A stretch of DNA of 38,884 bases, from contig CANGJI010000020.1 in the NCBI GenBank assembly GCA_947454135.1, positions 1-38,884 on the forward strand, in the 5' to 3' direction. The stretch is from Sphingomonadaceae bacterium. GTDB taxonomy: Bacteria > Pseudomonadota > Alphaproteobacteria > Sphingomonadales > Sphingomonadaceae. The notes under the pieces were generated by a model, which was not told the DNA's origin, did not search any database, and saw nothing but the letters and a program-made list of their open reading frames with translations. Numbering within the stretch: the stretch's first letter is position 1; each line of letters opens with the position of its first letter. Below are positions 28,306 to 37,757 of the stretch, piece after piece. The position numbers and the translations under genes were made by a program.

Positions 28306-28881
28306 TCAATTCGCCTCACCGTCCCATTCGCCGGACAGGTCTACGTGACCGGCGGGCTGGATGGTCGAAACGGCATGCTTGTAGGCGAGCTGCACATACC
28401 CCTCGCGCTCCAGCAGCATGCAGAACAGATCGTAGGCAGCAACGCGGCCCTGAAGCATGACGCCGTTCACGAGGAACATCGTCACCTGCACACCGGCATC
28501 ACGCACGCTCGAGAGGAATACGTCCTGCAGCAGGCGCTTCTTCGTAGCGTCGTCGTTGCCGGGGGCGAAATGCGCGGCAGCCAGCTGCTGGCCGGGCATG
28601 ATCGTCGAGATCGCATGCTTGTAGACCAGTTGCGACTGTCCATCGCGGCGCAGAAGAATGGAGAAGTTGTCAAACCAGGTGACGATGCCCTGAAGCTTGA
28701 CGCCCTTCACGAGAAACATCGTGACGGGGATCTTGTTCTTCCTGAGGAAGTTCAGGAACACGTCCTGGAGGTTCTGGCCCTTCCCGGCGACAATCGCCAC
28801 GGGGGGCGGCGAAGCGGCTTCGGAAGCGGCCGTGGTTTCGGCCTTGGCGCGCGGACGCGCGGAGAGGGTTCTGCCGGTCAT
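28306..28881 (-). CDS. hfq: RNA chaperone Hfq with two tandem Sm domains
   Basis: Hfq promotes sRNA-mRNA pairing as a ring of six Sm folds. Here one 191-residue chain carries two copies: repeat 1 at about 36-97 and repeat 2 at 116-177, offset by exactly 80 residues (LQD 38-40/118-120; YKHA 87-90/167-170). The proximal-site Gln, Lys and His are present in both. The rim patch is RKNK in repeat 1 but RDAG in repeat 2. The distal Lys62 of repeat 1 is Met142 in repeat 2. Three chains could make a pseudo-hexamer. The start is ATG 28881, with AAGGA about 10 bases before it. A basic Ala-rich arm of 35 residues precedes repeat 1, and hflX follows. Tandem Hfq has, as I recall, been noted in Novosphingobium. 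Confidence 0.93.
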   Translation of the reverse strand: MTGRTLSARPRAKAETTAASEAASPPPVAIVAGKGQNLQDVFLNFLRKNKIPVTMFLVKGVKLQGIVTWFDNFSILLRRDGQSQLVYKHAISTIMPGQQLAAAHFAPGNDDATKKRLLQDVFLSSVRDAGVQVTMFLVNGVMLQGRVAAYDLFCMLLEREGYVQLAYKHAVSTIQPAGHVDLSGEWDGEAN

Positions 28882-29105
28882 AGGGGTATTTCCTTTCTTT
28901 CTTTTTGGTGCCCGTACGCTCTGTGGCGACAAGACACGATCTGGCAGGGCCCGCACTCACCCCCTTCAATCATCGGCAAGGACCGAATCCAGACAAGGGT
29001 TTGCGCGGCGCCACAGCCGGTCAGCAGTTGTGATCCTATGTCGGGACCACGCCTTCGTACAAGAGCCAAATTAGGCCGAGACGGACGTTACGTAACCAAC
29101 AGGCG
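28882..29105 (-). promoter_or_regulatory. hfq upstream region
   Basis: This 224-base gap, the longest between genes on the minus strand, separates ntrX from hfq and should hold the hfq-hflX promoter. A possible minus-strand element TTGTCT followed 17 bases later by ATGATT lies near 28970-29000, but the match to a sigma-70 promoter is poor. A 10-bp palindrome GTTACGTAAC lies at 29087-29096, just after the ntrX stop. No terminator with a T-tract and no credible small gene was seen. Confidence 0.35.
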
Positions 29106-30491
29106 TCAGTCTTGCTCCTCATCCTCGCGCCGGTCGGCCATGCCAAGCAGCTTGAGCTTGCGGTGAAGTGCGGAGCGTTCCATCCCGATGAAGCTCGCGG
29201 TCTTGGAGATATTGCCCGAAAACCGGCGGATCTGAACCTTGAGGTACTCGCGCTCGAAGTTCTCGCGTGCCTCACGCAAGGGAACGCCCATGAGCGCCGA
29301 CGTGCTCGAATCCCCGCCAAGGCGCGTGGTGACGATCTCAGCCGGAAGCATATCGGCATCGATCCGCGTGAGCCGTTCGCGCGGGGCGAGGATGATCGTG
29401 CGCTCGACCACATTGCGCAGCTGGCGGACGTTACCCGGCCAGTCGTAGCTCTGCATCGCGGCGATGGCTTCGGGCGAGATCGCCGGCGGCTGCACGCCCT
29501 GCTCATTGGCGTAGCGCGAGAAAAAGTGGTCAGCGAGCGCGGGAATATCCTCGCGCCGTTCGATCAGCGAGGGGATCGAGACAGGCACGACGTTGAGCCG
29601 GTAGTACAAGTCCTCGCGGAAACGGCGTTCGGCGATTTCCTTCTCGAGCGGCCGCGAAGTGGACGAGACCACGCGGACGTCGACGCGGATCTGGCGGTGG
29701 CCGCCCACGCGCACGAACGACTGCTCGGTAAGGACGCGCAGGATGCGGGCCTGGCTGGAGGCAGGCATTTCGGCGACTTCATCGAGGAAAAGCGTCCCCC
29801 CGTCCGCCATTTCGAGGAGCCCGGCCCGCACCAGCTTGCCGTCAATTTCCTCGCCGAACAGTTCCTGCTCGAAACGCTCAGGGGTGATGCGCGCGGAATT
29901 GACCGTGACGAAGGCGTGGTCGGCACGCGGGCTCCACGAATGGAGCAGGCGCGCTGCAACTTCCTTGCCGGAGCCTGCCGGGCCAGTAATGAGCAGGCGG
30001 CTGCCGGTGTTGGCCACGCGCTTGAGCGTCGCGCGGACAGTATTGATCGCCGAGGAGTTGCCGGTGAAGCCATCGGCCATCGAAAGGCCCTGCCGCAGAC
30101 GTGCGTTCTCGCGGCGCAGGCGTTCCGTGGCGGTCGCCCGCTCGACGAGGAGCAGCAGGCGCTCGGCCTCGAACGGCTTTTCGAGGAAATCCATCGCGCC
30201 GCGGCCGATGGCCGAGACCGCGGTATCGATATTGCCGTGGCCCGAAAAGATGATGACAGGCAGCTCCGGCTCACGCTTCTTGATCTCGTCGAGAACTTCG
30301 AGTCCGTCCATCGGGCTGCCGTGGAGCCAGACGTCGAGGAGGACGAGGCTTGGCCGGCGCTCGTCCACGGCGGCAAGCGCGGCGGTGCTGTCGGCCGCCG
30401 TGCGGCATCCGTAGCCTTCGTCGCTGAGCACGCCGGCGACAAGCTCGCGGATATCGCGTTCGTCGTCCACGATGAGGATATCGAGTGCCAT
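29106..30491 (-). CDS. ntrX: NtrX response regulator (AAA+ type without GAFTGA loop)
   Basis: NtrX is the response regulator partner of NtrY and controls nitrogen, redox and envelope genes in alphaproteobacteria. The 461-residue protein has a receiver domain (1-120) with Asp9, Asp10 and the phosphoacceptor Asp53 in LLDVWLHG. An AAA+ domain follows with Walker A GPAGSGKEVAAR near 167 and Walker B GGTLFLDEVAEMP near 235. A Fis-type HTH (SGNISKTASFIGMERSALHRKLKLLG) starts near 427. The sigma-54-contacting GAFTGA motif is missing; the region reads LFGEEIDGKLVRAG. That is the NtrX norm and suggests it does not activate sigma-54 directly. It starts 26 bases after ntrY. Confidence 0.94.
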   Translation of the reverse strand: MALDILIVDDERDIRELVAGVLSDEGYGCRTAADSTAALAAVDERRPSLVLLDVWLHGSPMDGLEVLDEIKKREPELPVIIFSGHGNIDTAVSAIGRGAMDFLEKPFEAERLLLLVERATATERLRRENARLRQGLSMADGFTGNSSAINTVRATLKRVANTGSRLLITGPAGSGKEVAARLLHSWSPRADHAFVTVNSARITPERFEQELFGEEIDGKLVRAGLLEMADGGTLFLDEVAEMPASSQARILRVLTEQSFVRVGGHRQIRVDVRVVSSTSRPLEKEIAERRFREDLYYRLNVVPVSIPSLIERREDIPALADHFFSRYANEQGVQPPAISPEAIAAMQSYDWPGNVRQLRNVVERTIILAPRERLTRIDADMLPAEIVTTRLGGDSSTSALMGVPLREARENFEREYLKVQIRRFSGNISKTASFIGMERSALHRKLKLLGMADRREDEEQD

Positions 30492-30517
30492 TGGTCTGGT
30501 GATCCTGAGCGTCTGGT

Positions 30518-32770
30518 CTAGCTGTTGGCGGAAATGGTGGGGGTCTCGGTCGAAACGTCAGCGGCGAGCGGATTGCGGGCGAAGCGCATGATGACCGACG
30601 TGCCGCCTGCTTCATTGGGAGCAAACGCCATCGCGCCACCATGTTCCTCGACGATCTTGTTGACGATGGCGAGGCCGAGCCCGGTGCCCTTCTCGCGGGT
30701 CGTCATATAGGGTTCGAGAATGCGGTCACGCTCGGCAGGCAGGCCGACGCCGTTGTCCGCCACGGTGACGGTGACGGCGTTGCGATCCGCAGCAAGGCTC
30801 ACCGCGATACGCCCGCGATAGGCAATGTCTTCGCCGCGCGCGCGCTGCTCGATTGCCTCGATCGCGTTCTTGAGCACATTGGTCATGGCCTGCCCGATCT
30901 GGTGCCGGTCGGCCTCGATGGGAACCTGCCCCTCGCCCTCGAACGTGAAGGTGATGTCGTTGTGCGCCACTTCCTGCAGGAACAGCGCTTGCCGCACGAG
31001 GTCGCTGGCATCCTCGGAGCGGAACACCGGCTTGGGCAGTCGGGCGAACGAGGAGAACTCGTCGACCATCTGCCTGAGATCGCCGACCTGCCGGATGATC
31101 GTGGCGGTCAGTTCCTCGAACAGTTCGGGGTCGGTCTCGATCTGACGGCGGTAGCGGCGCTTGAGACGCTCGGTCGCGAGCTGGATGGGGGTGAGCGGGT
31201 TCTTGATCTCGTGCGCGATGCGGCGGGCAACGTCGGACCAGGCGGCGCGGCGCTGGTCGAGCAGCTGGCGGGTAATGTCCTCGAACGTGATGACGTGACC
31301 ATTGCGGTCCGCCGTGACCTTGACCGCGAGGGTCAGGAGATCGCCGCCCTTGGCATAAGTAACGACGCCGCTGGGCTCACCGCCGCCAACGAACTGCGCG
31401 AACTGGGGCGCGATCTCGGCTAGCGGTGCGCCGACCGGATCGGTGCTCTCACCGCCGTCGCGCACCGGCATGAGCAGCGCTTGCGCGGAGCTGTTCATCA
31501 GGCGGATACGGCCTTCGCGGTCGATCGAGACGATCCCGGCAGTGATCGACTCGAGCACGGCCTCGATAAAGGCGCGGCGCACTTCCAGCTGGGCATTGGC
31601 GTTGACGAGTGCCTGCGTCTGCGTTTCGAGCTGCGCCGTCATGCGGTTGAACGCACGCGCGAGAAGGCCGACCTCGTCGGTGCCGTTGCCAGACTGCACG
31701 CGCATCTCGAAGTTGCCACTGCCGACATTGCGCGCGGCAGAAACAAGCTCGATCAGCGGAGCGACCTGCCGGTCGGCAAAGCGCAGCGCGACCCATACGG
31801 CCAGCGCAACGAGCGCAAGGCTGATCACCAGCAGCGCGATGTTGAAGCGCAGCTGAAGTGCGCGGGCGCGGCGGCTGAGGAAGTCGTAGGCCTTGAGCAC
31901 GCTCTGCGCGCGCTGCCACTGGTTGAGCGCGAGCGCATCGGAATTGCGCGCCACGTAGAGATAGATGCCGCGCCCACGGTCGACCGGGGTGACCGCCTCG
32001 ATCCGCGCGGCAGAGGCCGTGACGACAACCGGCTCGCCTGCATCCATCCGCGCGAGTTCGGCAGGGGTGATGCGTTCGCGCTGTTCGTTTCGGGCAGGAT
32101 CGACGATGGCGGCGGTGCGCAAGGTGCCATCAGGCCCGCGCTCGATCAGCGCTGATTCGTTGAGCTTGCGGTTGATGACCTGCCACGAATAGCCCTCGGC
32201 GAATTCCTGGCTGGTGATCGGAGCCTGCCCCAGATAGTCGCGCAAATCCCCGGCCATCGCGACGCTCTCGTTGCCGACATCGCGCAGCTTGTCTGCGTAA
32301 TAGCCCCGCGCGAGACTGTTGGCGTTTTCCAGCATGCCGCGCGAATTGTCGGAGAACCAGAATTCGACGCCGGACTGGAACAGCAGCGAGGCGAACACCA
32401 CGACGAGCAGCGTCGGGATCGCTGCGATCAGCGAAAACAGCCAGACCAGGCGGACGTGCAGCCTGCCGCTGCTTCCCAGCACGCTGCGCGCCGCCCGGCG
32501 CAGCGCGAGCCGCCGGCCGAACAGGACGATCAGCGCCATCGCCGGTACGAGGGTACCAATGAGCAAGCTGGCGGTGAGGCGCGACGGCAGCAGCTGGTTG
32601 GCATTGCCGCTGCTCGACAGCGCCATCCAGGTGATCGTGATCATCAGCGCGAGCGCCATGACCGCCGTCATTTCAAGCAAGAGAAACACGTTGGCGCGGC
32701 GCATCGAGACCAGAAGGCGGCGATACCACCTCGGTGAGCGCCGCATGCCGCGTTTGCCAGTCTGAACCAT
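30518..32770 (-). CDS. ntrY: NtrY membrane sensor histidine kinase
   Basis: NtrY senses a nitrogen- or redox-linked signal and phosphorylates NtrX. From ATG 32770 the protein has 750 residues; upstream codons lack homology, and MRRSP at 32746 is an alternative start. Three hydrophobic helices lie near 28-50, 63-84 and 106-128. A periplasmic segment covers about 130-305, and a further helix lies near 312-333. HAMP (335-390), PAS (about 400-500) and a kinase core follow. The H-box is RRIAHEIKNPLTPIQLATERLKRR, from about 526. The N-box is MTNVLKNAIEAIEQR, with G-boxes DNGVGLP and GTGLGLAIV. Both ntrC and ntrX flank it in the same direction. Confidence 0.93.
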   Translation of the reverse strand: MVQTGKRGMRRSPRWYRRLLVSMRRANVFLLLEMTAVMALALMITITWMALSSSGNANQLLPSRLTASLLIGTLVPAMALIVLFGRRLALRRAARSVLGSSGRLHVRLVWLFSLIAAIPTLLVVVFASLLFQSGVEFWFSDNSRGMLENANSLARGYYADKLRDVGNESVAMAGDLRDYLGQAPITSQEFAEGYSWQVINRKLNESALIERGPDGTLRTAAIVDPARNEQRERITPAELARMDAGEPVVVTASAARIEAVTPVDRGRGIYLYVARNSDALALNQWQRAQSVLKAYDFLSRRARALQLRFNIALLVISLALVALAVWVALRFADRQVAPLIELVSAARNVGSGNFEMRVQSGNGTDEVGLLARAFNRMTAQLETQTQALVNANAQLEVRRAFIEAVLESITAGIVSIDREGRIRLMNSSAQALLMPVRDGGESTDPVGAPLAEIAPQFAQFVGGGEPSGVVTYAKGGDLLTLAVKVTADRNGHVITFEDITRQLLDQRRAAWSDVARRIAHEIKNPLTPIQLATERLKRRYRRQIETDPELFEELTATIIRQVGDLRQMVDEFSSFARLPKPVFRSEDASDLVRQALFLQEVAHNDITFTFEGEGQVPIEADRHQIGQAMTNVLKNAIEAIEQRARGEDIAYRGRIAVSLAADRNAVTVTVADNGVGLPAERDRILEPYMTTREKGTGLGLAIVNKIVEEHGGAMAFAPNEAGGTSVIMRFARNPLAADVSTETPTISANS

Positions 32771-32888
32771 CGTTGCTGATGTACAACACTGCTGTTGCAA
32801 GATTGCAAGTCGATTCGACAAAAGCCCATCTGCGCGCGGCGAACGGCAAGGGCGGTGAAGGCACGCCGATAGAACCGGGTGCGTGCGG
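32771..32888 (-). promoter_or_regulatory. ntrC-ntrY intergenic region
   Basis: This 118-base spacer could hold a separate ntrYX promoter. On the minus strand, TTGCAA is followed 16 bases later by TTGTAC, ending 15 bases before the ATG at 32770, but both hexamers are weak and this is a guess. TTGCAA repeats (TTGCAATCTTGCAACAGC) are visible. No clear ribosome-binding site precedes ntrY, which makes its start uncertain. Confidence 0.25.
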
Positions 32889-34322
32889 TCAGCCCCGCGC
32901 GGCCGCCTCGTCCGGATCGATGGCAAGCTCGGAAAGCCGTTTGCGCAGCGTGTTGCGGTTGATGCCGAGCAGGCGCGCGGCGCGCAGTTGGTTGCCGCCT
33001 GTCACCAAGAGCGCGTGGAGGAACAGCGGCCGCTCGAACGCGGCGAGTGCAGCGCTGTAGAGCTCACCCTCTCCGGGCTGCTCCTCAGCGAGCCAGTTGG
33101 CCAGCGCCTCAGCGAAATCGGCGGAGGGCAAGGACGCGGAGGCGCCGGTTTGCGGCTGCGCGCGGTCCTGCGCGAGCAGCGGCTCGATCCCGGCGGCGTC
33201 GATCACTTCGTCACGCGCCAGCAGGGCGAGGCGATAGACGAAGTTGCGCAGTTCACGCACGTTGCCGCGCCACGGCTGACGGGCGAGCAGCGCGGCGCCC
33301 GCAGCGGTCAACTGGCGGCGGGGCAGCCCCTCCCCCGCCGCACGGACGAGGAAATGACGGGCGAGCGCCTCGATGTCATCCGCACGCTCGCGCAAGGGCG
33401 GTAGCTCGATGGGCACAACCGCGAGGCGATAGTAGAGATCCTCGCGGAAAGTTCCGGCCGCGATCATAGGTTCGAGATCACGGTTGGTGGCGGCCACGAT
33501 GCGACAATCGAGGGTGATTTCCTCGGTCCCGCCAACGCGGCGGATCCGGCCCGATTGCAGCGCGCGCAGCAGCCGGGTCTGCGCCTCCAGAGGCATGTCG
33601 CCGATCTCGTCGAGAAACAGCGTGCCGCCCCGCGCCTGCTCGAACTTGCCGATGCGGCGGGTGACGGCGCCGGTGAAGGCCCCCTTCTCGTGGCCGAACA
33701 GCTCGCTTTCGATGAGATCGCCGGGGATCGCGGCGGTGTTGACCGCAATGAACGGCCCCGAACTGCGCTTGCCGAGCTGGTGGATCGCTTCGGCGACGAG
33801 TTCCTTGCCGGTGCCGGATTCGCCGAGAATGAGAACCGTGAGATCGTTGCGCAGCACGCGCGTGATCATGCGGTAGACCGTCTGCATCGCCTGGCTGCGG
33901 CCGACGAGCGGCAAGCCGGGCGCGACGTCCTCGGCAATTTCCTCGGCCCCCGCGCTTTCGCTGGAGCCGATGGCCTGCCGCACCGTACGGACCAGTTCGT
34001 CGAGGTCGAACGGCTTCGGGAAGTATTCGAAAGCCCCGGTATCGCTGGCCCGCACCGCAGTATCGAGCGTGTTCTGCGCCGAGAGGATGATCACCGGCAT
34101 GTGCGGCGCTGCCTCGCGCACGCGGCCCAGCGTTTCCATCCCGTCGCCATCGGTCAGCACGACGTCTGTCAGCATCAGGCCATACTGGTGCCCCGCAAGC
34201 AGCAAGTCGCGGTCGGCGATCGAAGCGCAGCGGGTGACGTCATAGCCCTCAGCCTCGAGCGCGGCGGTGATGACGAGCGCGATGGAGGCGTCGTCCTCGA
34301 CGAGAAGGATACGGCGCTTCAT
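32889..34322 (-). CDS. ntrC: NtrC nitrogen response regulator
   Basis: NtrC activates sigma-54 promoters of nitrogen-assimilation genes when phosphorylated by NtrB. The 477-residue protein has a receiver domain with Asp10, Asp11 and phosphoacceptor Asp53 in LTDVVLTDGDG. The AAA+ domain has Walker A GESGTGKELVAEA near 168, an intact sigma-54-binding loop EKGAFTGAV near 214, and Walker B GGTLFLDEIGDMP near 233. A Fis-type HTH (NQLRAARLLGINRNTLRKRL) is near 446. The start overlaps the ntrB stop by 4 bases (ATGA on the minus strand). This is a complete, apparently functional activator, unlike the neighbouring NtrX. Confidence 0.96.
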   Translation of the reverse strand: MKRRILLVEDDASIALVITAALEAEGYDVTRCASIADRDLLLAGHQYGLMLTDVVLTDGDGMETLGRVREAAPHMPVIILSAQNTLDTAVRASDTGAFEYFPKPFDLDELVRTVRQAIGSSESAGAEEIAEDVAPGLPLVGRSQAMQTVYRMITRVLRNDLTVLILGESGTGKELVAEAIHQLGKRSSGPFIAVNTAAIPGDLIESELFGHEKGAFTGAVTRRIGKFEQARGGTLFLDEIGDMPLEAQTRLLRALQSGRIRRVGGTEEITLDCRIVAATNRDLEPMIAAGTFREDLYYRLAVVPIELPPLRERADDIEALARHFLVRAAGEGLPRRQLTAAGAALLARQPWRGNVRELRNFVYRLALLARDEVIDAAGIEPLLAQDRAQPQTGASASLPSADFAEALANWLAEEQPGEGELYSAALAAFERPLFLHALLVTGGNQLRAARLLGINRNTLRKRLSELAIDPDEAAARG

Positions 34323-35434
34323 GGTCTTGCGCTTCCGGCGACGGGCAGGTGGAGCCGGAAATGCGTCCAGCCCCGCACTTCGTCGCGGTCATGCGTCACA
34401 CGCCCGTTCATTTCGCGCACCAGCTTCTGGACGAGCGCGAGGCCAAGCCCCTGCCCGTTCTTCTTGCCCGTCACGAAGGGATCGAAGATGTGATCGCGCA
34501 GCGCCGGGTCGATGCCCGGTCCGTTGTCGCTGACGCGCAGCTCGATCGGCAGGCGCAGCGGTTTGCCGCCAGGCCCGGCGTGAAGCTGGATGCCGCTGGC
34601 AAAGCGCGTGCGGACAGCGATGCGCGGCTCGTGTGCGGCCTCGCAAGCTTCGCGCGCGTTGGTGAACAGGTTGAGCAGCACCTGCACCAGCGCGTCGGGA
34701 TTGGCCAGGACCGGCGGGAGCGAAGGATCGAACTCCTCCTCGACGACAAATCCGCCATGCCCCGCCGCAACCACCGCCTGCGCGCGGCGCACTGCTTCGT
34801 GAAGATTGCACGGCATATCGGGCTCGCGCCCGCGGCGGGAGAGCGACTGCATCTGATCGACCAGCTTGGCAATGCGGTCGACTTCTCCGGTGATGAGTTC
34901 GGTGAGCGCGCGGTCCGCGTCGCCCACCTTGCGGCCGAGCAGTTGCGCCGCGCCGCGAATGCCGGCGAGCGGGTTCTTGATCTCGTGCGCCAGGACTTCG
35001 GGCGCGCGCAGTGGTGTGCCCTCGCCCGCCCCCGCACCGCCGCCGTCACCCGAAAGCGCCTCGACCCCGACACCTTCGCTGAACGCGAGGATCTGCCAGC
35101 CCGGGCAATAGGCGACCGGGGAGGTCATGACGTCGATCCGGCGCGCCGGCGCGCCCAGAATGCGGACCAGCGAATCGCGCGCAAGCAGCTGCGCCTCACC
35201 CTCGGCAAGGCGGCGCAGGATAAGCGGCTCTTCGAAGCCGAAGACATCCTCGACCGGCTTGCCGACAAGACGGCGGGCGCCCTGCCCGGCGAGCTGCTCG
35301 GCGGCGGGATTGGCTGCGGAAATGGTGAGATCCGGTGCCAGCGTGAACACCGCCATCGGCAGGCTGGCCACCACGCGCTTGGGGTCGGGCCGACCGCCAT
35401 CACCCGGCTTGCGCCAGTCTGCCGGACCGCTCAT
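34319..35434 (-). CDS. ntrB: NtrB nitrogen sensor kinase/phosphatase
   Basis: NtrB phosphorylates or dephosphorylates NtrC according to PII signalling and has no membrane segment. From ATG 35434, preceded by CAGGG and 10 bases after the dusB stop, it has 371 residues. A PAS domain covers about 20-120. The H-box VLAHEIKNPLAGIRGAAQ has the phosphoacceptor His150. The N-box is LLNLFTNAREA, with G1 SDNGPGIDP, F-box FDPFVTGK and G2 GQGLGLALVQ. A glycine-rich linker (GDGGGAGAGEG, 129-139) separates PAS from the kinase core and is unusual. Overlap with ntrC by 4 bases couples the pair. Confidence 0.95.
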   Translation of the reverse strand: MSGPADWRKPGDGGRPDPKRVVASLPMAVFTLAPDLTISAANPAAEQLAGQGARRLVGKPVEDVFGFEEPLILRRLAEGEAQLLARDSLVRILGAPARRIDVMTSPVAYCPGWQILAFSEGVGVEALSGDGGGAGAGEGTPLRAPEVLAHEIKNPLAGIRGAAQLLGRKVGDADRALTELITGEVDRIAKLVDQMQSLSRRGREPDMPCNLHEAVRRAQAVVAAGHGGFVVEEEFDPSLPPVLANPDALVQVLLNLFTNAREACEAAHEPRIAVRTRFASGIQLHAGPGGKPLRLPIELRVSDNGPGIDPALRDHIFDPFVTGKKNGQGLGLALVQKLVREMNGRVTHDRDEVRGWTHFRLHLPVAGSARP

Positions 35435-35444
35435 GCGCCCTGCT

Positions 35445-36473
35445 TCACGCTGCGACCCGGCCTGCGGGGGCAGCCATGGCGCGGCCATAGAATTCCGCCA
35501 GCGCGGCCAGCACCACCTTGGGATCGTCGATGAAGTTCACCCGGTTGCGGAACTCCGCCGATCCCGGCAGGCCCTTGGTGTACCAACCGAGATGCTTGCG
35601 CGCCATGTTGACGCCGGTCATCGCGCCATAATGCTCGAGCATTGCGTGGTAATGCTCTGTTATCAAGGCGTATTGCTCGGCGATGGTCGGCTCGGGGCGA
35701 TACTCTCCGGTATCGAGCCAGTGCATGACCTGGCCGAGCAGCCACGGCTTGCCATAGGCGCCGCGCCCGATCATCAGGCCGTCCGCGCCGCTCTGTTCGA
35801 TCGCCTTGGCGGCATCGTCGATCCCGCAGATGTCGCCGTTGACGATGACGGGGATCGAGACCGCATCCTTGACCCGGCGCACGAAAGCCCAGTCGGCCGA
35901 GCCCTTGTACATCTGGTTGCGGGTGCGGCCGTGGACCGTGATCATCTGCGCGCCGAGATCCTGCGCGATGCGCGCGAGTTCAGGGGCGTTGAGGCTGTCG
36001 TGGCACCAGCCCATGCGCATCTTGACCGTGACGGGCACCTTGACCGCCTTCACCGTCGCCTCGATCAGCGCGGTGGCGAGCGGAATGTCGCGCATCAGCG
36101 CCGAACCGCAATCGCCGCTGACGATCTTGCGCACCGGGCAGCCCATGTTGATGTCGATGATCGCCGCGCCCTTGTCCTCGGAAATGCGCGCGGCCTCGGC
36201 CATCTGTGCGGGCTCGTTGCCCATGAGCTGCATCGAGACCGGCTCTTCGGTGGGATGCCACGCCGCCTTCTGGATCGACTGGCGCGTTTCGCGGATCGCG
36301 GCGGGGCTCGCAATCATCTCGGTCACGTTGAGGCCCGAGCCGAAGCGGCGGACCATCGTGCGGAACGGCAGGTCCGAGACGCCCGTCATCGGCGCGAGCA
36401 CCACGGGCTGCGCGATGCGCACGGGGCCGACCATGATCGGCTTGAGCTCGGGCGGGACGGGAAGTTCAGTCAT
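35445..36473 (-). CDS. dusB: tRNA dihydrouridine synthase DusB
   Basis: An FMN enzyme that reduces uridines in the tRNA D-loop. From ATG 36473 the product has 342 residues. It shows the FMN-barrel start [15 protein letters not shown], the signature [19 protein letters not shown] with the catalytic cysteine near 108, [15 protein letters not shown] near 173-187, and NGDICG and [12 protein letters not shown] position 25 codons upstream would also be an ATG but adds non-homologous sequence. The gene sits directly ahead of ntrB (10-base spacer), the nifR3-ntrB-ntrC operon arrangement classical for alphaproteobacteria. It is divergent from ispDF across 73 bases. Confidence 0.95.
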   Translation of the reverse strand: MTELPVPPELKPIMVGPVRIAQPVVLAPMTGVSDLPFRTMVRRFGSGLNVTEMIASPAAIRETRQSIQKAAWHPTEEPVSMQLMGNEPAQMAEAARISEDKGAAIIDINMGCPVRKIVSGDCGSALMRDIPLATALIEATVKAVKVPVTVKMRMGWCHDSLNAPELARIAQDLGAQMITVHGRTRNQMYKGSADWAFVRRVKDAVSIPVIVNGDICGIDDAAKAIEQSGADGLMIGRGAYGKPWLLGQVMHWLDTGEYRPEPTIAEQYALITEHYHAMLEHYGAMTGVNMARKHLGWYTKGLPGSAEFRNRVNFIDDPKVVLAALAEFYGRAMAAPAGRVAA

Positions 36474-36546
36474 CGGAGGCTGCCTAAAAAAGAGGCATGC
36501 GCTTAGTCGATTGCGCGGTTTGCGGCAAGGACTGTAAGGGGCGGAC

Positions 36547-37716
36547 ATGAACCTGCCCTCCCCCGCCTCCGTTGCTCCTCAGGTCGCCGCCGTTGTTGTC
36601 GCCGCTGGCCAGGGCCTGCGCGCAGGCGGAACCGTGCCCAAGCAGTTCGCCCTGTGGCGCGGCAAGCCGCTGGTGCGCCACTCGGTTGAAGCACTGGCCA
36701 AGGCCGGCGTCGCGCCCATCGTGGTGGTGATCCCGTCCAACTGGGAAGAAACAGCGTCGGAAGCACTGAGCGGTGTGCCGGGCGTGCGTTTTGTCCACGG
36801 CGCGGCGAGCCGGCAGGGTTCGGTGCGCGCCGGACTCGAAGCGCTGGAAGGCAATGCGCCAGCCTTTGTCCTCATCCATGACGCCGCACGGCCCGATCTG
36901 CCCGAGGCCGTGATTGCCGCGCTGGTGGCAGCGCTGGAAAGCCAGCCCGGCGCGATTCCGGTCCTGCCGGTGGTCGACAGCGTGGTGCGCGGCGCGGAGG
37001 GCCTGCGCGGGGCTTTCGTCGACCGCGACGGGCTCTACCGCGTACAGACACCGCAGGCCTTCCGCTTCCCCGCCATCCTCGCTGCGCACCGCGCCTGGGA
37101 CGGCGCTTCCGATGCCGGCGACGATGCCGCCGTGGCCGAAGCGGCCGGGCTCGCGGTGGCGCTGGTGCCGGGCGATGAGCGGCTCAAGAAAGTGACCTTT
37201 GCCGAAGACCTGAAGGATGACAGCATGACACTTGCCTCCGTGCGCACCGGCATGGGCTATGACGTCCACCGCCTTGCCGAAGGCGAAGAGCTCTGGCTCT
37301 GCGGACTGAAGATCGAGCATTCCAAGGGGCTTGCAGGGCACTCCGATGCAGACGTCGCAATTCATGCGCTGGTTGACGCTCTCCTCGGTGCGGTAGCGGC
37401 GGGCGACATCGGCGATCACTTCCCGCCCTCCGACGCCAAGTGGCGCGGGGCGTCTTCCGACCGGTTCCTCGCCCATGCGGGAACGCTCGTGGCCGAGGCG
37501 GGTTATGCGATAAGCAACATTGACGTCACGATCATCTGCGAGGCGCCGAAGATCGGCCCGCACAAGGCGGCGATGCGGGCACGGCTCGCCGCGATTCTCG
37601 CGATTGACATCGCTGCGGTGAGCGTCAAGGCGACGACCACCGAACGGCTGGGCTTTACCGGCCGCGGCGAAGGCATTGCGGCGCAGGCCGTGGCGACCGT
37701 CATCGCAAGGACGTAA
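36547..37716 (+). CDS. ispDF: Bifunctional IspD/IspF isoprenoid enzyme
   Basis: The fusion carries out two steps of the MEP pathway: CTP:MEP cytidylyltransfer (IspD) and formation of MEcPP (IspF). The 389-residue protein has IspD in about 10-228, with [18 protein letters not shown] at 17-34, HDAARPD near 107 and VQTPQAFR near 167. IspF occupies about 230-388, with [29 protein letters not shown] and the end motif [20 protein letters not shown]. The metal ligands Asp and His of GYDVH and the GHSD histidine are present. The fusion is characteristic of alphaproteobacteria. It is divergent from dusB. Confidence 0.96.
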   Translation: MNLPSPASVAPQVAAVVVAAGQGLRAGGTVPKQFALWRGKPLVRHSVEALAKAGVAPIVVVIPSNWEETASEALSGVPGVRFVHGAASRQGSVRAGLEALEGNAPAFVLIHDAARPDLPEAVIAALVAALESQPGAIPVLPVVDSVVRGAEGLRGAFVDRDGLYRVQTPQAFRFPAILAAHRAWDGASDAGDDAAVAEAAGLAVALVPGDERLKKVTFAEDLKDDSMTLASVRTGMGYDVHRLAEGEELWLCGLKIEHSKGLAGHSDADVAIHALVDALLGAVAAGDIGDHFPPSDAKWRGASSDRFLAHAGTLVAEAGYAISNIDVTIICEAPKIGPHKAAMRARLAAILAIDIAAVSVKATTTERLGFTGRGEGIAAQAVATVIART

Positions 37717-37757
37717 TCGCAAAGGCATGATCGCGAAGATTTGAAGGAGCGCAGGTG

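Noticed and set aside
27379..29166. A 595-codon open frame on the plus strand across hflX and hfq
   Set aside because: It is antisense to two clearly conserved genes (HflX G motifs, Hfq repeats). Such frames are common in high-GC DNA, and the translation shows no family features.
29112..30521. A 469-codon plus-strand frame antisense to ntrX
   Set aside because: NtrX on the minus strand has complete receiver, AAA+ and HTH motifs. The antisense product is low-complexity and charge-rich, as expected for a shadow.
32771..32926. N-terminal extension of NtrY by 52 codons
   Set aside because: It would run into ntrC, is Arg/Pro/Cys-rich and precedes the first membrane helix without family similarity.
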